Assembly (NCBI RefSeq): GCF_004349315.1
Contig: NZ_SMLH01000011.1
Span: forward strand, 1-64,000
Length of the DNA: 64,000 bases
Source: Flavobacterium ranwuense
GTDB taxonomy: Bacteria; Bacteroidota; Bacteroidia; Flavobacteriales; Flavobacteriaceae
Direction: 5' to 3'
This document shows, one piece after another, positions 26,565-36,088 of the stretch; the stretch's first letter is position 1; the number at the start of each line of letters is the position of its first letter. Below the pieces are notes generated by a model. The model searched no databases. It worked only from the letters and a program-made list of their open reading frames with translations, and was not told the origin of the DNA. The translations under genes were made by a program, and so were the position numbers.

Positions 26565-26584
26565 ATAATTTATAAAAACAAAAT

Positions 26585-29005
26585 TTATCTTAAACTTGCT
26601 CCAAGCTCAGTTTCAAAATTATTTTGCAGTTTGCTCATTATTTTATCAATTTGAGCATCAGTTAACGTTTTTGAATTGTCTTGAATGGTAAAGCCTAAGG
26701 CGTATGATTTTTTACCTTCAGGAAGATTATTACCTTCGTAAACATCAAATAAATTAATGTCCTTCAATAGTGATTTCTCTGTTTGGCGTGCAATATTGTA
26801 AATACTATCGTAGGTTACGTTTTGGTCAATTAGCAAAGCTAAATCCCTGCGAACTTCAGGATATTTAGGAATTTCAGTGTATTTTATTTTGGTTGAAATC
26901 AATTTTAAAATTAAAGCCCAATTAAAATCAGCAAAAAACACTTCTTGTTTGATTCCAAAATGTTTCAATATTGATTTTTTAACGACTCCTAATTCTACCA
27001 GTATTTCGGTTCCAACACTAATAGCAATCCCTTCAGAAAATACATCCGAAGTTACTGGTATATTTTGTATTTTCTGAATGCCTAATCGAGAAAGAATCCC
27101 ATTTATATATCCTTTAAACAAAAAGAAATCAGTTGGTCTCTGAGCGCTGGTCCAATTTTCTTGATTTCTATTCCCAGAAAGGAATAAAGTCAGATGCTTT
27201 TTCTCTTCGTAACCGGCAAGATAGTTATGGTACGTTTTTCCAAATTCAAATAATTTCAAATCGGCATTTTTACGATTGATATTATAAGAGATTGCTTCCA
27301 GTCCGGAAAACAATAAAGATTGGCGCATGGTAGCTAAATCAGCGCTTAACGGATTTAACATTGTCACGTTGTATGCCGGATTCAATTCTTCTGAAAGGGC
27401 AACATAAGATGCAGTCGTCAATGAATTCGCCATCATTTCATTAAATCCTTGAGAATTTAATTGTGTGGCAATCACATTTTGTATTTTATAATCTTCGTTT
27501 CTTGGAGAATTAGAAACCGTAGCATTCAGTTTTTTAGAGAAATTAATATTGTTGTATCCATACACTCTCAATATTTCCTCGATAACATCTATTTCCCTCT
27601 GAACGTCAACACGGTAAGAAGGAATAGTCAATCCCAACCCTGCATCTGAAACGCTGTTTACTTTGATATCTAATGAAACTAATATTTTTTTAATAGTATC
27701 TTTTGGTATTTCCTGACCTATAATTTTAGCCACTTTGCTAAAGTTTAAAAACACAGAAAAGTCTTCTATTTTCTTTGGGTATACATTAACAACATCCGAT
27801 GTTATTTCTCCGCCAGCTACTTCTTGAATCAATAAAGCAGCACGTTTCAATGCATATTCCGTAATAGTTGGGTCAATTCCTCTTTCAAAACGGAAAGAAG
27901 CATCAGTATTTAATTGATGCCTTTTGGCAGTTTTACGAATACTAACGGGATTGAAATAAGCACTTTCTAGAAATATAGAATTGGTATTTTCAGACACTCC
28001 TGATTTTTTTCCACCAAAAACCCCTGCAATACATAAAGGTCCTTTTTCGTCACAAATCATTAAATCTTCTTCGTGTAAGGTTCTTTCTATATCGTCAAGT
28101 GTAGTAAATTTTGTTCCGCTAGGAAGTGTTTGAACTACAATTTTACCGTTAATTTTTGAAGCGTCAAAAGCGTGAAGAGGCTGACCTAATTCGTGTAAAA
28201 CGTAATTGGTGACATCGACAATATTGTTTTTTGGATTTAATCCAATGGCTTTCAATCTGTTCTGTAACCAATCTGGAGAAGGTTTTACTTCGATACCAGA
28301 AATCGTTACTCCGCAATATCTGGGAGCAAGTTTAGGTTCTTTTACGTCAATATCAATTTTCAAAGTTCTTTTATCCACTCTGAAATTACTCACTGAAGGC
28401 GTAATCAGTTCTACGTTTACACCGCTTTGCAACATTCCGGCTCTCAAATCTCGGGCAGTTCCTAAATGGCTCATCGCATCAGCACGATTGGGTGTTAATC
28501 CAATTTCGAAAACTTCGTCATTTTCAATTTTGAAAACGGTTGCAGCAGGAGTTCCGGGTAGTAATGCATCGTCGAGTATCATAATTCCGTCGTGGCTTTC
28601 ACCAAGACCCAATTCATCTTCGGCACAAATCATTCCGTGACTTTCCTGTCCGCGTATTTTTCCTTTTTTGATCGAAAAAGCAACTCCTGTTGCATCATAT
28701 AATATAGTTCCGATTGTTGCAACTGGTACTTTTTGTCCCGCAGCAACATTGCTGGCGCCGCAAACAATCTGAACAGGAATGCCATTACCTAAGTCTACGG
28801 TAGTTATTTTTAGTCTGTCGGCATCCGGATGTTGGATACACGTAAGAACATGTCCTACAACAATGCCTTCTAATCCGCCTTTTACCGATTGGTATTTGTC
28901 AACGATTTCTACTTCCAGACCTAAATTAGTTAGTAAAGCTGCCGTTTCTTCGGATTTCCAGTCTATTTTAATGAATTGTTTTAACCAGTTGTAAGATATT
29001 TTCAT
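26585..29005 (-). CDS. pheT: Phenylalanine--tRNA ligase beta subunit
   Basis: This 806-residue beta subunit of the alpha2-beta2 synthetase charges tRNA-Phe. The order is an N-terminal EMAP-type tRNA-binding domain (about 40-155, with GVLTCIQHPDADRLKI-like sequence), B3/B4 editing domain, B5 domain, the synthetase-like core, and the C-terminal anticodon-binding FDX-ACB domain (about 710-806, starting KYPEVRRDLALLID). The length is normal. The alpha-subunit gene is not adjacent, as is often the case in Bacteroidota. It has a consensus promoter and a terminator of its own despite following the efflux genes on the same strand. Confidence 0.96.
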   Translation of the reverse strand: MKISYNWLKQFIKIDWKSEETAALLTNLGLEVEIVDKYQSVKGGLEGIVVGHVLTCIQHPDADRLKITTVDLGNGIPVQIVCGASNVAAGQKVPVATIGTILYDATGVAFSIKKGKIRGQESHGMICAEDELGLGESHDGIMILDDALLPGTPAATVFKIENDEVFEIGLTPNRADAMSHLGTARDLRAGMLQSGVNVELITPSVSNFRVDKRTLKIDIDVKEPKLAPRYCGVTISGIEVKPSPDWLQNRLKAIGLNPKNNIVDVTNYVLHELGQPLHAFDASKINGKIVVQTLPSGTKFTTLDDIERTLHEEDLMICDEKGPLCIAGVFGGKKSGVSENTNSIFLESAYFNPVSIRKTAKRHQLNTDASFRFERGIDPTITEYALKRAALLIQEVAGGEITSDVVNVYPKKIEDFSVFLNFSKVAKIIGQEIPKDTIKKILVSLDIKVNSVSDAGLGLTIPSYRVDVQREIDVIEEILRVYGYNNINFSKKLNATVSNSPRNEDYKIQNVIATQLNSQGFNEMMANSLTTASYVALSEELNPAYNVTMLNPLSADLATMRQSLLFSGLEAISYNINRKNADLKLFEFGKTYHNYLAGYEEKKHLTLFLSGNRNQENWTSAQRPTDFFLFKGYINGILSRLGIQKIQNIPVTSDVFSEGIAISVGTEILVELGVVKKSILKHFGIKQEVFFADFNWALILKLISTKIKYTEIPKYPEVRRDLALLIDQNVTYDSIYNIARQTEKSLLKDINLFDVYEGNNLPEGKKSYALGFTIQDNSKTLTDAQIDKIMSKLQNNFETELGASLR

Positions 29006-29026
29006 CTGTCAATTTTAATGAGATTG

Positions 29027-29057
29027 CAAATATAATCAATGTTTCTTGAGGTTCAAA
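29027..29057 (-). promoter_or_regulatory. Consensus promoter of pheT
   Basis: On the minus strand TTTG (29057-29054), 19 bases, then TATATTTG (29034-29027) fit the Bacteroidota consensus exactly. The start codon is 22 bases downstream. Confidence 0.7.
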
Positions 29058-29107
29058 GTTAGTAGGGAACAAAGTTTTAAAACCTTATTCTATTTTTCTG
29101 CGTTCTT

Positions 29108-29971
29108 TTAAATTAATTCTTCGACATGTTTTTTGATGTTTTCAGCAATTTTTTGAGTCGGCAAATCATTTGCATCGTTTCCAAAAGGGTCTTCAATTTC
29201 CTCGGCAATTAATTCTAAACTCGCCAAAACATAAAAAATAAATACCACAACCGGGACAACATAGTAACCCAAACTAAAAGAATATCCAAAAGGTAAAGTC
29301 ATCACATAAAAGAAGATGAATTTTTTTAGAAAAGCACTGTAGGAGTAGGGAATAGGTGTGTTTTTGATTCGTTCACAAGCACCGCAAATATCAGTAAACG
29401 ATTTCACTTCTTCGTTTAAAATAATCAGTTGATCTCCGGTTATTTTTTTGGAATCGTACAAATCATTAATCTTCTGAAACAACATTTTTGCCACCTGATT
29501 GGGTTTGTGCTTGTGATGGTCGATTTCTAAATCTACATCTTCAAACAATTGTTTGCCGGTATCAGTATCATTTAAGTGTTTATGTAAAATAGAAGCATAA
29601 CCAGGAATCATTTTCCGGAAATATTTACGGTCTTTTTCTTCATGCAACATAGCGGATAATTTTATCGAAAAATTACGGCTGTTATTCACTAAAGAACCCC
29701 ACAATTTTCTTCCTTCCCACCAACGGTCATAGGCAGTATTAGTCCTGAAAACAAGTAGTAATGAAATCACGAAACCTAACATCCCGTGCATGATCGTAAT
29801 GTTTTTTACATAACTGTTGTCAGCTAATTCCCAATATTCAACTTCCAAATAGCCTACAATCCCTGAATAAGCACCGATGGCAAGCATTATTGGCATTAAT
29901 GTTCTAAAGGTATCCGCTTTATGAAAACGAAAAATAAAGGTGAACCAGTCTTTTGTATTATATGAAACCAT
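29108..29971 (-). CDS. Bestrophin family anion channel protein
   Basis: This 287-residue membrane protein belongs to the bestrophin/UPF0187 family, whose bacterial members form pentameric ion channels. NTAYDRWWEGRKLWGSLVNN (about 73-92) is the family signature, and FGNDANDLPTQKI near the end matches the conserved cytoplasmic C-terminal stretch. Four hydrophobic segments can be seen, two near each end. Ion selectivity cannot be read off. It lies between the TolC-like gene and pheT and has a probable own promoter. Confidence 0.88.
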   Translation of the reverse strand: MVSYNTKDWFTFIFRFHKADTFRTLMPIMLAIGAYSGIVGYLEVEYWELADNSYVKNITIMHGMLGFVISLLLVFRTNTAYDRWWEGRKLWGSLVNNSRNFSIKLSAMLHEEKDRKYFRKMIPGYASILHKHLNDTDTGKQLFEDVDLEIDHHKHKPNQVAKMLFQKINDLYDSKKITGDQLIILNEEVKSFTDICGACERIKNTPIPYSYSAFLKKFIFFYVMTLPFGYSFSLGYYVVPVVVFIFYVLASLELIAEEIEDPFGNDANDLPTQKIAENIKKHVEELI

Positions 29972-29989
29972 TTAAGATACTATTTTTAA

Positions 29990-29997
29990 CAAAAGTA
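29990..29997 (-). promoter_or_regulatory. -7 promoter motif for the bestrophin gene
   Basis: Minus-strand TACTTTTG (29997-29990) matches TAnnTTTG, 18 bases before the ATG. The nearest -33 TTG is slightly too far away (23-base gap). Confidence 0.4.
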
Positions 29998-29999
29998 AA

Positions 30000-31313
30000 T
30001 TAAAAATTAAGATTTCCAGCCAATTCTCGGAGCGCAATTTCAGATAATTTACCTTGAAATTGAGCATTGCTGTAACGCACTTTCGCATTTACATAATTCA
30101 ATTGTGCAGTTCTGAATTCTAAAGTAGTAATAGTTCCAATACGGAATTTATCTAAAGTAATATTCAAATTTTGTTTCGCAATCGATTCATTTTTTTCTTC
30201 TAAAGCAATCAATTCTAAATTAGTCAAATAGGTTTGATAGGAAGTGGCCAACTGTGAGTTTAAAGCCAAATTGTGTTGTTCGATTGTAATTTTAGAATTT
30301 TCAATTTGAATCTTGGCGATTTTCTCATTTCTTTTTTGTGAAAAACCATCAAATATATTTAAAGAAGCGCTAAAACCATAGTTTAAACCTCTGGATTGGG
30401 ATTGCGCCACAAAGCCAAGACTGGATTGACTTTCTGAAAAATTATAGGCGGTAGTTACTCGAACGGTGGGATAACGTGCCGCTTTAATTTGTTTTAATTC
30501 TAATTCAGCCACTCTTTTATTGATAATCTGGGCTTCTAATTGTGGGTTTTGCTTTTCAGCTAAGGCCCTTAGTTCCGGTAGCAACAATAATCCATCCACT
30601 TCAAGCTGATCAATTACTTTGAAATCAGTGGTAACATCTCTGGCCAACAATTGATTTAATAAAATCTTACTGTTAGCATACAATTCTTTTTGTCTTAACA
30701 ATGCAACCTGATCCGTATTCAAATCTACTTGGGCATTCAAAACTTCTAATTTAGATGCTTTTCCAATGGTAAATCTGTTTTGTGCCAAAGTCAATCGCTG
30801 ATTCGAAATGACAATTGTCGTATCCAAAGCAGCTAATTGTTGTTGTTGTTGTACCAAATCGTAATATGCAGCATTCACATCACTGATTCTTGTGATTACG
30901 GTTAGCTTTAATTGTGCTTCCCCTAATTTTTGTAATTCTTTCAACTGATCCAGTCTGGCAAACATTCGCAGACCATCAAAAACAGTCCAATCCAATCCAA
31001 CGCCATACGTCAAACTATTGTTTTTGGCATTGTCTAATTCGGTTTCTGTTCCGTCCTGACGTGTTTGTGAACTATTCTGAATGCTATTGTTATCTACAAC
31101 GGTAGCAGTAACTTTAGGCAACATTCCTGCATTTCCAATAGCTACGTTTGTTTTTTCAATGGTTAAATTATTGGTAGCAATTTTTATTTCGTAATTGTTT
31201 TCCAATGCAATTTTTACTGCGCTTTCCAATGTCAAAACTTCTTGTGCATTTGTTTTTACTACACAAAAAAAGAGTAGTATAAAGCTTTGAAATAGTATTT
31301 TAGTATGTGTCAT
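30000..31313 (-). CDS. TolC-family outer membrane efflux channel
   Basis: This is the outer-membrane component of the tripartite RND efflux system encoded just upstream. The signal peptide is about 25 residues (from MTHTKILFQSF to TNAQ). The two tandem TolC helical repeats begin near TLESAVKIALENNYEI and NPQLEAQIINKRVAELELKQ, as in other TolC homologues. I start it at the ATG at 31313 because a proper signal peptide begins there; a GTG at 31331 would add six residues. The resulting 437 residues is a usual length. It is the third gene of the adaptor-pump-channel operon. Confidence 0.9.
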   Translation of the reverse strand: MTHTKILFQSFILLFFCVVKTNAQEVLTLESAVKIALENNYEIKIATNNLTIEKTNVAIGNAGMLPKVTATVVDNNSIQNSSQTRQDGTETELDNAKNNSLTYGVGLDWTVFDGLRMFARLDQLKELQKLGEAQLKLTVITRISDVNAAYYDLVQQQQQLAALDTTIVISNQRLTLAQNRFTIGKASKLEVLNAQVDLNTDQVALLRQKELYANSKILLNQLLARDVTTDFKVIDQLEVDGLLLLPELRALAEKQNPQLEAQIINKRVAELELKQIKAARYPTVRVTTAYNFSESQSSLGFVAQSQSRGLNYGFSASLNIFDGFSQKRNEKIAKIQIENSKITIEQHNLALNSQLATSYQTYLTNLELIALEEKNESIAKQNLNITLDKFRIGTITTLEFRTAQLNYVNAKVRYSNAQFQGKLSEIALRELAGNLNF

Positions 31314-31329
31314 AATTATATTTTTAGCC

Positions 31330-31385
31330 ACGAATCAACGAATTTCATATAAAAATTCGTGTAAATCTATTTAATCCGCGTCATG
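31330..31385 (-). repeat. Degenerate ACGAATT / GGATTAAA word repeat
   Basis: On the minus strand the gap between the pump and channel genes reads GCGGATTAAATAGATTTAC, then ACGAATTTTTATATGAAATTCG, then TTGATTCGTGGC. These words recur in another intergenic tract at 38208-38266. The spacer between two operon genes is thus filled by a repeat. Confidence 0.5.
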
Positions 31386-31400
31386 AGCGTTCCATTCAAA

Positions 31401-34400
31401 TTATTTAACTTCTTTTTCATATTCTTCAATATGATCAAATTCTGGATAATGTTTTCTGGCTTTAGACCACATTAAGTACATTGCTGGAATAACAAACAAC
31501 GTTAAAACCAAAGAGAAAATAGTACCCCCTACAATCACAACTCCCATTCCAATTCTACTGGTAGAAGCAGCTCCAAGAGACAAAGCGATCGGTAATGCCC
31601 CTAATGAAATGGCCAAACTCGTCATTAAAATTGGTCGTAATCTCGCTTCCGAGGCTTCTAATATCGCATCGATTTTCGATTTTCCCTGTTCTCGGAGCTG
31701 ATTCGCAAATTCGACGATCAGAATTCCATTCTTGGTTACCAAACCAATAAGCATTACCGTACCAATTTGGCTGAAAATATTCCAAGTCTGGCCAAATAAC
31801 CATAATGAGAATAAAGCTCCTGCAACGGCCATCGGAACGGTCAAAATAATGATAAAAGGATCAATAAAGCTTTCGAATTGTGCCGCTAAAATTAAAAATA
31901 TCAATAGCAAAGCCAATCCGAATGCAAAAGCAGTATTTGAACTGCTTTCGACAAAATCCCTTGATTCTCCACCTAAATCAGTGGTAAACGTGTCGTCAAG
32001 GACTTTAGCTTTAATTTCATTCATCGCATCAATTCCATCGCTGATACTTTTGCCTGGAGCAAGACCTGCAGAAACAGTTGCTGCCATATAGCGATTGTTG
32101 TGGTATAATTGTGGCGGATTACTTTTTTCTTCAATGGTTACCACATTGTCCATTTGAATTAATTGTCCCAAATTGTTTTTGACATACATCGACGTTAAAT
32201 CCAATGGTTTAGAACGGTCTTTTTGGTCAAATTGTCCAATAACCTGATACTGTTTTCCGTTTCTCATGAAATAACCAAAACGTTGTCCACTCAGTGAAAG
32301 TTGTAGCGTTTGTGCAATATCAATAACTGAAATTCCTAGACTTTCGGCTTTTTCTCTGTCAATGGTAACATTAACTTCTGGTTTATTGAATTTTAAATTC
32401 ACATCACTAACCGCAAAAGTTGGGTTTTTAGATACTTCATCCATAAAAACAGGAATTTTTTCTTCCAGTTTTTTAAAGTTTGGAGCTTGTATAATGTATT
32501 GAATCGGCAATCCACCGCGTCTGTTCACCGCGATTGTAGGTTGCTCAATTACGGAGGTTTTTGCGTCTGGATATTGTTTGGTCCATTTGGTTAATTTCTC
32601 AGCAATTTCTTTTTGAGAATCGGTTCTTTCATCTGGTTGAACCAATGATACCCGAATAAAACCACTGTTTACGGAGGAAGATCCAAAACCGGGAGAGGTG
32701 ATAACCAAGGCTACTTTTTTACCGGGAATTGAGTCATCTACCAATTTAGACACTTCTTGCATGAAGCGATCCGTGTATTCATAAGAAGAACCTTCGGGAG
32801 TAGACATTCGCAAGACAAAACCACTACGGTCGTCATACGGTGCGGTTTCTTTTTGCAAAAGGTTGAAAAACAAATAAATTAATCCAAAACAAGCAATCAA
32901 AATAGGGAAGCTCAACCATTTTTTCTTCATAAAACGGTCTAATGCACTGGCATAACCACTATTTAGTTTTTGAAAATAAGGTTCTGTACGAATGTAGAAT
33001 TTTGATTTTTTTTGTTCTCCGCCTTTCATCAAATAGGCGTTTAACATAGGTGTTAATGTCAACGATACAAAAGCCGAAATTAATACCGCAGCACCTATGA
33101 CGACACCAAATTCCCTAAACAATCGCCCGACAAATCCTTCAAGGAAAATCACCGGAAGAAATACCGCTGCTAAGGTTATCGAAATCGAAATTACCGCAAA
33201 AAATATTTCGTTTGATCCTTTGATGGCTGCCTCGATAGGTGTCATGCCTTCTTCTACTTTTTTGAAAATATTCTCGGTGACTACAATTCCATCATCGACC
33301 ACCAATCCTGTTGCCAAAACGATAGCCAATAAAGTCAATACATTTATAGAAAACCCGAAAAGCCACATGATAAAGAAAGTAGCAATCAAGGAAACAGGAA
33401 TGTCAATCAATGGTCTAAAGGCAATCGCCCAATCCCTGAAGAATAAATAGATAATCAAAATCACCAAAACAATAGAAATCCCTAACGTTTCGGCAACTTC
33501 AATAACTGATTTTTTTACAAAAATAGTATTGTCAATGGCTATATTTAGTTGGATATCTTTTGGTAAATCCTTTTTTAATTTTTCGAATTCCTTATAAAAA
33601 GCAGCTGAAATATCTAAATAATTGGCTCCGGGAAGCGGTACAATTGCAACACCAACCAAAGGTGTTCCTGATTGGGTCATTTTAGTTTCCGTATTTTCTG
33701 GTCCAAGACTCGCTGTTCCTACATCGCTAAAGCGAACTACTTTTTCCCCTTCGGAACGAATAATGATATTGTTGAATTCTTCAGCAGTAGAAAGATTTCC
33801 CACTGTTTTTACCGTTAATTCGGTATTGTTTCCGGTAAGTTTTCCGGAAGGTAATTCTACATTTTGTTTGTTCAAGGCATCTCTCACTTCTGATACGGTG
33901 CAACCATAAGAAGCCAGTTTCACGGGATCTATCCACAAACGCATTGCATATCTTTTTTGTCCCCAAATTTGGACACCGCTCACGCCAGGAATCGTTTCTA
34001 ATCGTTGTGAAATTACATTTTCGGCATAATCACTTAATTCCAATGCGTTTCTGGTATCACTTTGAACGGTCATTGAAATTATCGCATCACCATTGGCATC
34101 AGCCTTAGAAACCACAGGAGGGGAATCGATATCTTGCGGAAGATTTCTAACGGCCTGAGAAACTTTATCTCTAACGTCATTTGCCGCTTCTTCCAGATCT
34201 TTATCCAAATTAAACTCGATGGTAATGTTACTGCTTCCTTGCGCACTCGAAGATGTTACGTTTCTAATCCCATCAATGGAATTGATTGCTTTTTCAAGCG
34301 GTTCCGTAATTTGGGATTCGATAATATCAGCATTTGCACCAGCATAATTCGTACGAATGGAAACTTGCGCCGGATCAATCGATGGAAATTCTCGAACTCC

Positions 34401-34496
34401 TAGAAAAGTATAACCAATTATTCCAAAAAGTACGATGGCTAAATTGATTACTATAGTAAATACGGGTCTTCTAATACTTGTTGTGGATAAACTCAT
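31401..34496 (-). CDS. RND multidrug efflux pump permease (AcrB/MexB type)
   Basis: This 1031-residue inner-membrane pump is driven by the proton gradient. It has the standard layout of two halves with six membrane helices each and two large periplasmic loops. The N-terminus MSLSTTSIRRPVFTIVINLA is typical. Helix 4 carries VDDGIVVTENIFK, the conserved acidic proton-relay motif of the family, and the second half has GLVTKNGILIVEFANQLRE. It works with the adaptor (upstream) and the TolC-like channel (downstream). Drug or metabolite specificity is not predictable; hydrophobic compounds are the usual substrates. Confidence 0.95.
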   Translation of the reverse strand: MSLSTTSIRRPVFTIVINLAIVLFGIIGYTFLGVREFPSIDPAQVSIRTNYAGANADIIESQITEPLEKAINSIDGIRNVTSSSAQGSSNITIEFNLDKDLEEAANDVRDKVSQAVRNLPQDIDSPPVVSKADANGDAIISMTVQSDTRNALELSDYAENVISQRLETIPGVSGVQIWGQKRYAMRLWIDPVKLASYGCTVSEVRDALNKQNVELPSGKLTGNNTELTVKTVGNLSTAEEFNNIIIRSEGEKVVRFSDVGTASLGPENTETKMTQSGTPLVGVAIVPLPGANYLDISAAFYKEFEKLKKDLPKDIQLNIAIDNTIFVKKSVIEVAETLGISIVLVILIIYLFFRDWAIAFRPLIDIPVSLIATFFIMWLFGFSINVLTLLAIVLATGLVVDDGIVVTENIFKKVEEGMTPIEAAIKGSNEIFFAVISISITLAAVFLPVIFLEGFVGRLFREFGVVIGAAVLISAFVSLTLTPMLNAYLMKGGEQKKSKFYIRTEPYFQKLNSGYASALDRFMKKKWLSFPILIACFGLIYLFFNLLQKETAPYDDRSGFVLRMSTPEGSSYEYTDRFMQEVSKLVDDSIPGKKVALVITSPGFGSSSVNSGFIRVSLVQPDERTDSQKEIAEKLTKWTKQYPDAKTSVIEQPTIAVNRRGGLPIQYIIQAPNFKKLEEKIPVFMDEVSKNPTFAVSDVNLKFNKPEVNVTIDREKAESLGISVIDIAQTLQLSLSGQRFGYFMRNGKQYQVIGQFDQKDRSKPLDLTSMYVKNNLGQLIQMDNVVTIEEKSNPPQLYHNNRYMAATVSAGLAPGKSISDGIDAMNEIKAKVLDDTFTTDLGGESRDFVESSSNTAFAFGLALLLIFLILAAQFESFIDPFIIILTVPMAVAGALFSLWLFGQTWNIFSQIGTVMLIGLVTKNGILIVEFANQLREQGKSKIDAILEASEARLRPILMTSLAISLGALPIALSLGAASTSRIGMGVVIVGGTIFSLVLTLFVIPAMYLMWSKARKHYPEFDHIEEYEKEVK

Positions 34497-34564
34497 TTAG
34501 ATTTTAGATTTTTGATTGCTGATTTTAGATTTTTGATGGCTCTGAAGGAATCTAATATATCAAT
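34497..34564 (-). repeat. TTTTAGATTTTTGATT word array between adaptor and pump genes
   Basis: The gap reads, on the plus strand, ATTTTAGATTTTTGATTGC and then TGATTTTAGATTTTTGATGG, two near-identical units. The same words recur at 52783-52830 and, as the reverse complement, at 50121-50165. Confidence 0.55.
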
Positions 34565-35623
34565 CTATTTAATTTTAACAGTCACAGGAGTTTCATTTTT
34601 TAGAGACATAACACCACTGGTAATAATGGTATCACCAGCTTTCAAACCTGAAAGTACTAAAATTGAGGCATCCGTTCTTGTAGCAGTTTCTATCATTACT
34701 TCTTTGGCTTGACCATTACTGGAGATGAAGACTTTTTTACCGTTTTGTACTGGAATAATTGCTTCTGTTGGCACTACAATAGCATCTTTTATGATATCCA
34801 AAGGCAATTCGACATCAGCAAATGTTCCGGGTAATAATTTTCCGTTTTTGTTGTCGGCAATCGCACGAACTTGTAATGTTCTGGTAGCTACTGCAACTTC
34901 AGGCTCAATGGCATATACTTTAGCGGTATACTTTTCAGTAGAACCCGAAACGGTGAAACTAATGTTGGTATTTGTTTTTACTTGACTGGCATATTTTTCA
35001 GGGATTGAAAAAGTGATTTTTAGTTTTCCTGTATTTACTAATTTCGCGACCAAAATGGCAGGCGTAATATAGGTTCCCGGCGAAATTGAACGCAATCCGA
35101 TTCTTCCTGAGAATGGCGCTCTAACGGATGTTTTCGCAATTTGTGCTTTTATCAACTGACTTTGTGCTTGTGCCGATTTTAAATCGGCTCTGGCCAAATC
35201 ATATTCTTCCTGACTGATGGCTTCTTTTTGTAATAACAATTTAGCTCTTCTTTCGTTTTCCGACGCCAATCCTTCTCTGGTGGAAGTTTGTCTCAATTGC
35301 GCTCTTAACTCTAAATCATTTACTTTAAAAAGTACCTGTCCTTTACTCACATTGCTTCCTTCCTGAAAATAAATTGCCTCAACAATTCCAGAAACTTCAC
35401 TGCGAATTTCTACTTGTTCATTGGCTTCAATAGAACCTGAGAGTGATAAATTATTGTCAAAAGTTTGTGGTGTTGCCACAATTCCGTTTACGCTCATGGA
35501 CTTGCCTTTACCTTTTTGATCTTTTGAATCGGCATTTTTATTTTTATTTTCTGTGATTCGGTAGCCAATAAATCCAATGATTCCGATAGTTAACAAGGCA
35601 TAAACTAGGTATTTAATTTTCAT
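34565..35623 (-). CDS. RND efflux periplasmic adaptor (MFP/HlyD family)
   Basis: This 352-residue adaptor links the inner-membrane pump to the outer-membrane channel. One N-terminal membrane anchor (YLVYALLTIGIIGFIGYRI) precedes a Lys-rich linker. Next come the biotinyl-lipoyl half-motif (IRSEVSGIVEAIYFQEGSNV, about 73-92), a short helical hairpin rich in Gln/Ala/Arg (about 110-160), the second lipoyl half (SVRAPFSGRIGLRSISPGTY) and beta-barrel domains. It is not lipidated. It is first in the operon adaptor-pump-channel, so regulation should act at its promoter; no TetR or MarR gene lies next to it. Confidence 0.92.
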   Translation of the reverse strand: MKIKYLVYALLTIGIIGFIGYRITENKNKNADSKDQKGKGKSMSVNGIVATPQTFDNNLSLSGSIEANEQVEIRSEVSGIVEAIYFQEGSNVSKGQVLFKVNDLELRAQLRQTSTREGLASENERRAKLLLQKEAISQEEYDLARADLKSAQAQSQLIKAQIAKTSVRAPFSGRIGLRSISPGTYITPAILVAKLVNTGKLKITFSIPEKYASQVKTNTNISFTVSGSTEKYTAKVYAIEPEVAVATRTLQVRAIADNKNGKLLPGTFADVELPLDIIKDAIVVPTEAIIPVQNGKKVFISSNGQAKEVMIETATRTDASILVLSGLKAGDTIITSGVMSLKNETPVTVKIK

Positions 35624-35669
35624 AGTATAGAGTAAAGTAGGATTAGGTTTCCGTAATTTTAGTTAAAAA

Positions 35670-35677
35670 CAAATTTA
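35670..35677 (-). promoter_or_regulatory. -7 promoter motif of the efflux operon
   Basis: Minus-strand TAAATTTG (35677-35670) matches TAnnTTTG, 46 bases upstream of the adaptor start. No TTG sits at -33, which may point to regulated transcription. Confidence 0.45.
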
Positions 35678-35821
35678 GGTTTTAGAAATGGGAATTGTGA
35701 TCTTGTTAATTTTTATTTAACGTTTGTACATACAAGTATTAAACTCAAGTAATGAATGAAAGCCGTTAATAGAAAAGGTTAAGACTATCAAAAATTGAAA
35801 TGGTTTAATTGAAAAAAAAGT

Positions 35822-35848
35822 TTAATTAATATAATTCCGGATATTTTT
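35822..35848 (-). repeat. Second, diverged copy of the recG 3' end
   Basis: TTAATTAATATAATTCCGGA (35822-35841) and the bases after it match the recG tail at 36089-36115 with few changes. On the minus strand it would encode KNIRNYIN-stop, against KNIWNYIS-stop in recG. Confidence 0.6.
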
Positions 35849-35857
35849 TTTCGTCAG

Positions 35858-35998
35858 TTCGAGTGATTCTATAAAATAGCTACAGCATTTTTATAAAAAT
35901 GTATCGAGAACCATTATGTCGAGAAAACTTCTCGATACATTTTTGGCTTATCAAATTCCGTTTTCAAACCTAATTCTTTCTAGCCAAAAACACTCGAA
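35858..35998. repeat. Palindrome-rich intergenic element near recG
   Basis: There are three nested inverted repeats. The outermost is TTCGAGTG (35858-35865) with CACTCGAA (35991-35998). Inside it is a perfect 16-bp pair, AAAAATGTATCGAGAA (35895-35910) with TTCTCGATACATTTTT (35929-35944). TTTTTGGCT (from 35940) also pairs with AGCCAAAAA (35982-35990), partly sharing bases with the 16-bp pair. GTATCGAGAA occurs again at about 36050. The 465-bp gap has no coding potential that I can support. It reads as a non-autonomous palindromic insertion. Confidence 0.55.
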
Positions 35999-36088
35999 GA
36001 GACGTTAATCAAGGTATCTTGTGTTTGTCCGTTCGGTTTTTGAAAAAAATCGTATCGAGAATAGAAAAATTATTACACGCAAAAAGAC

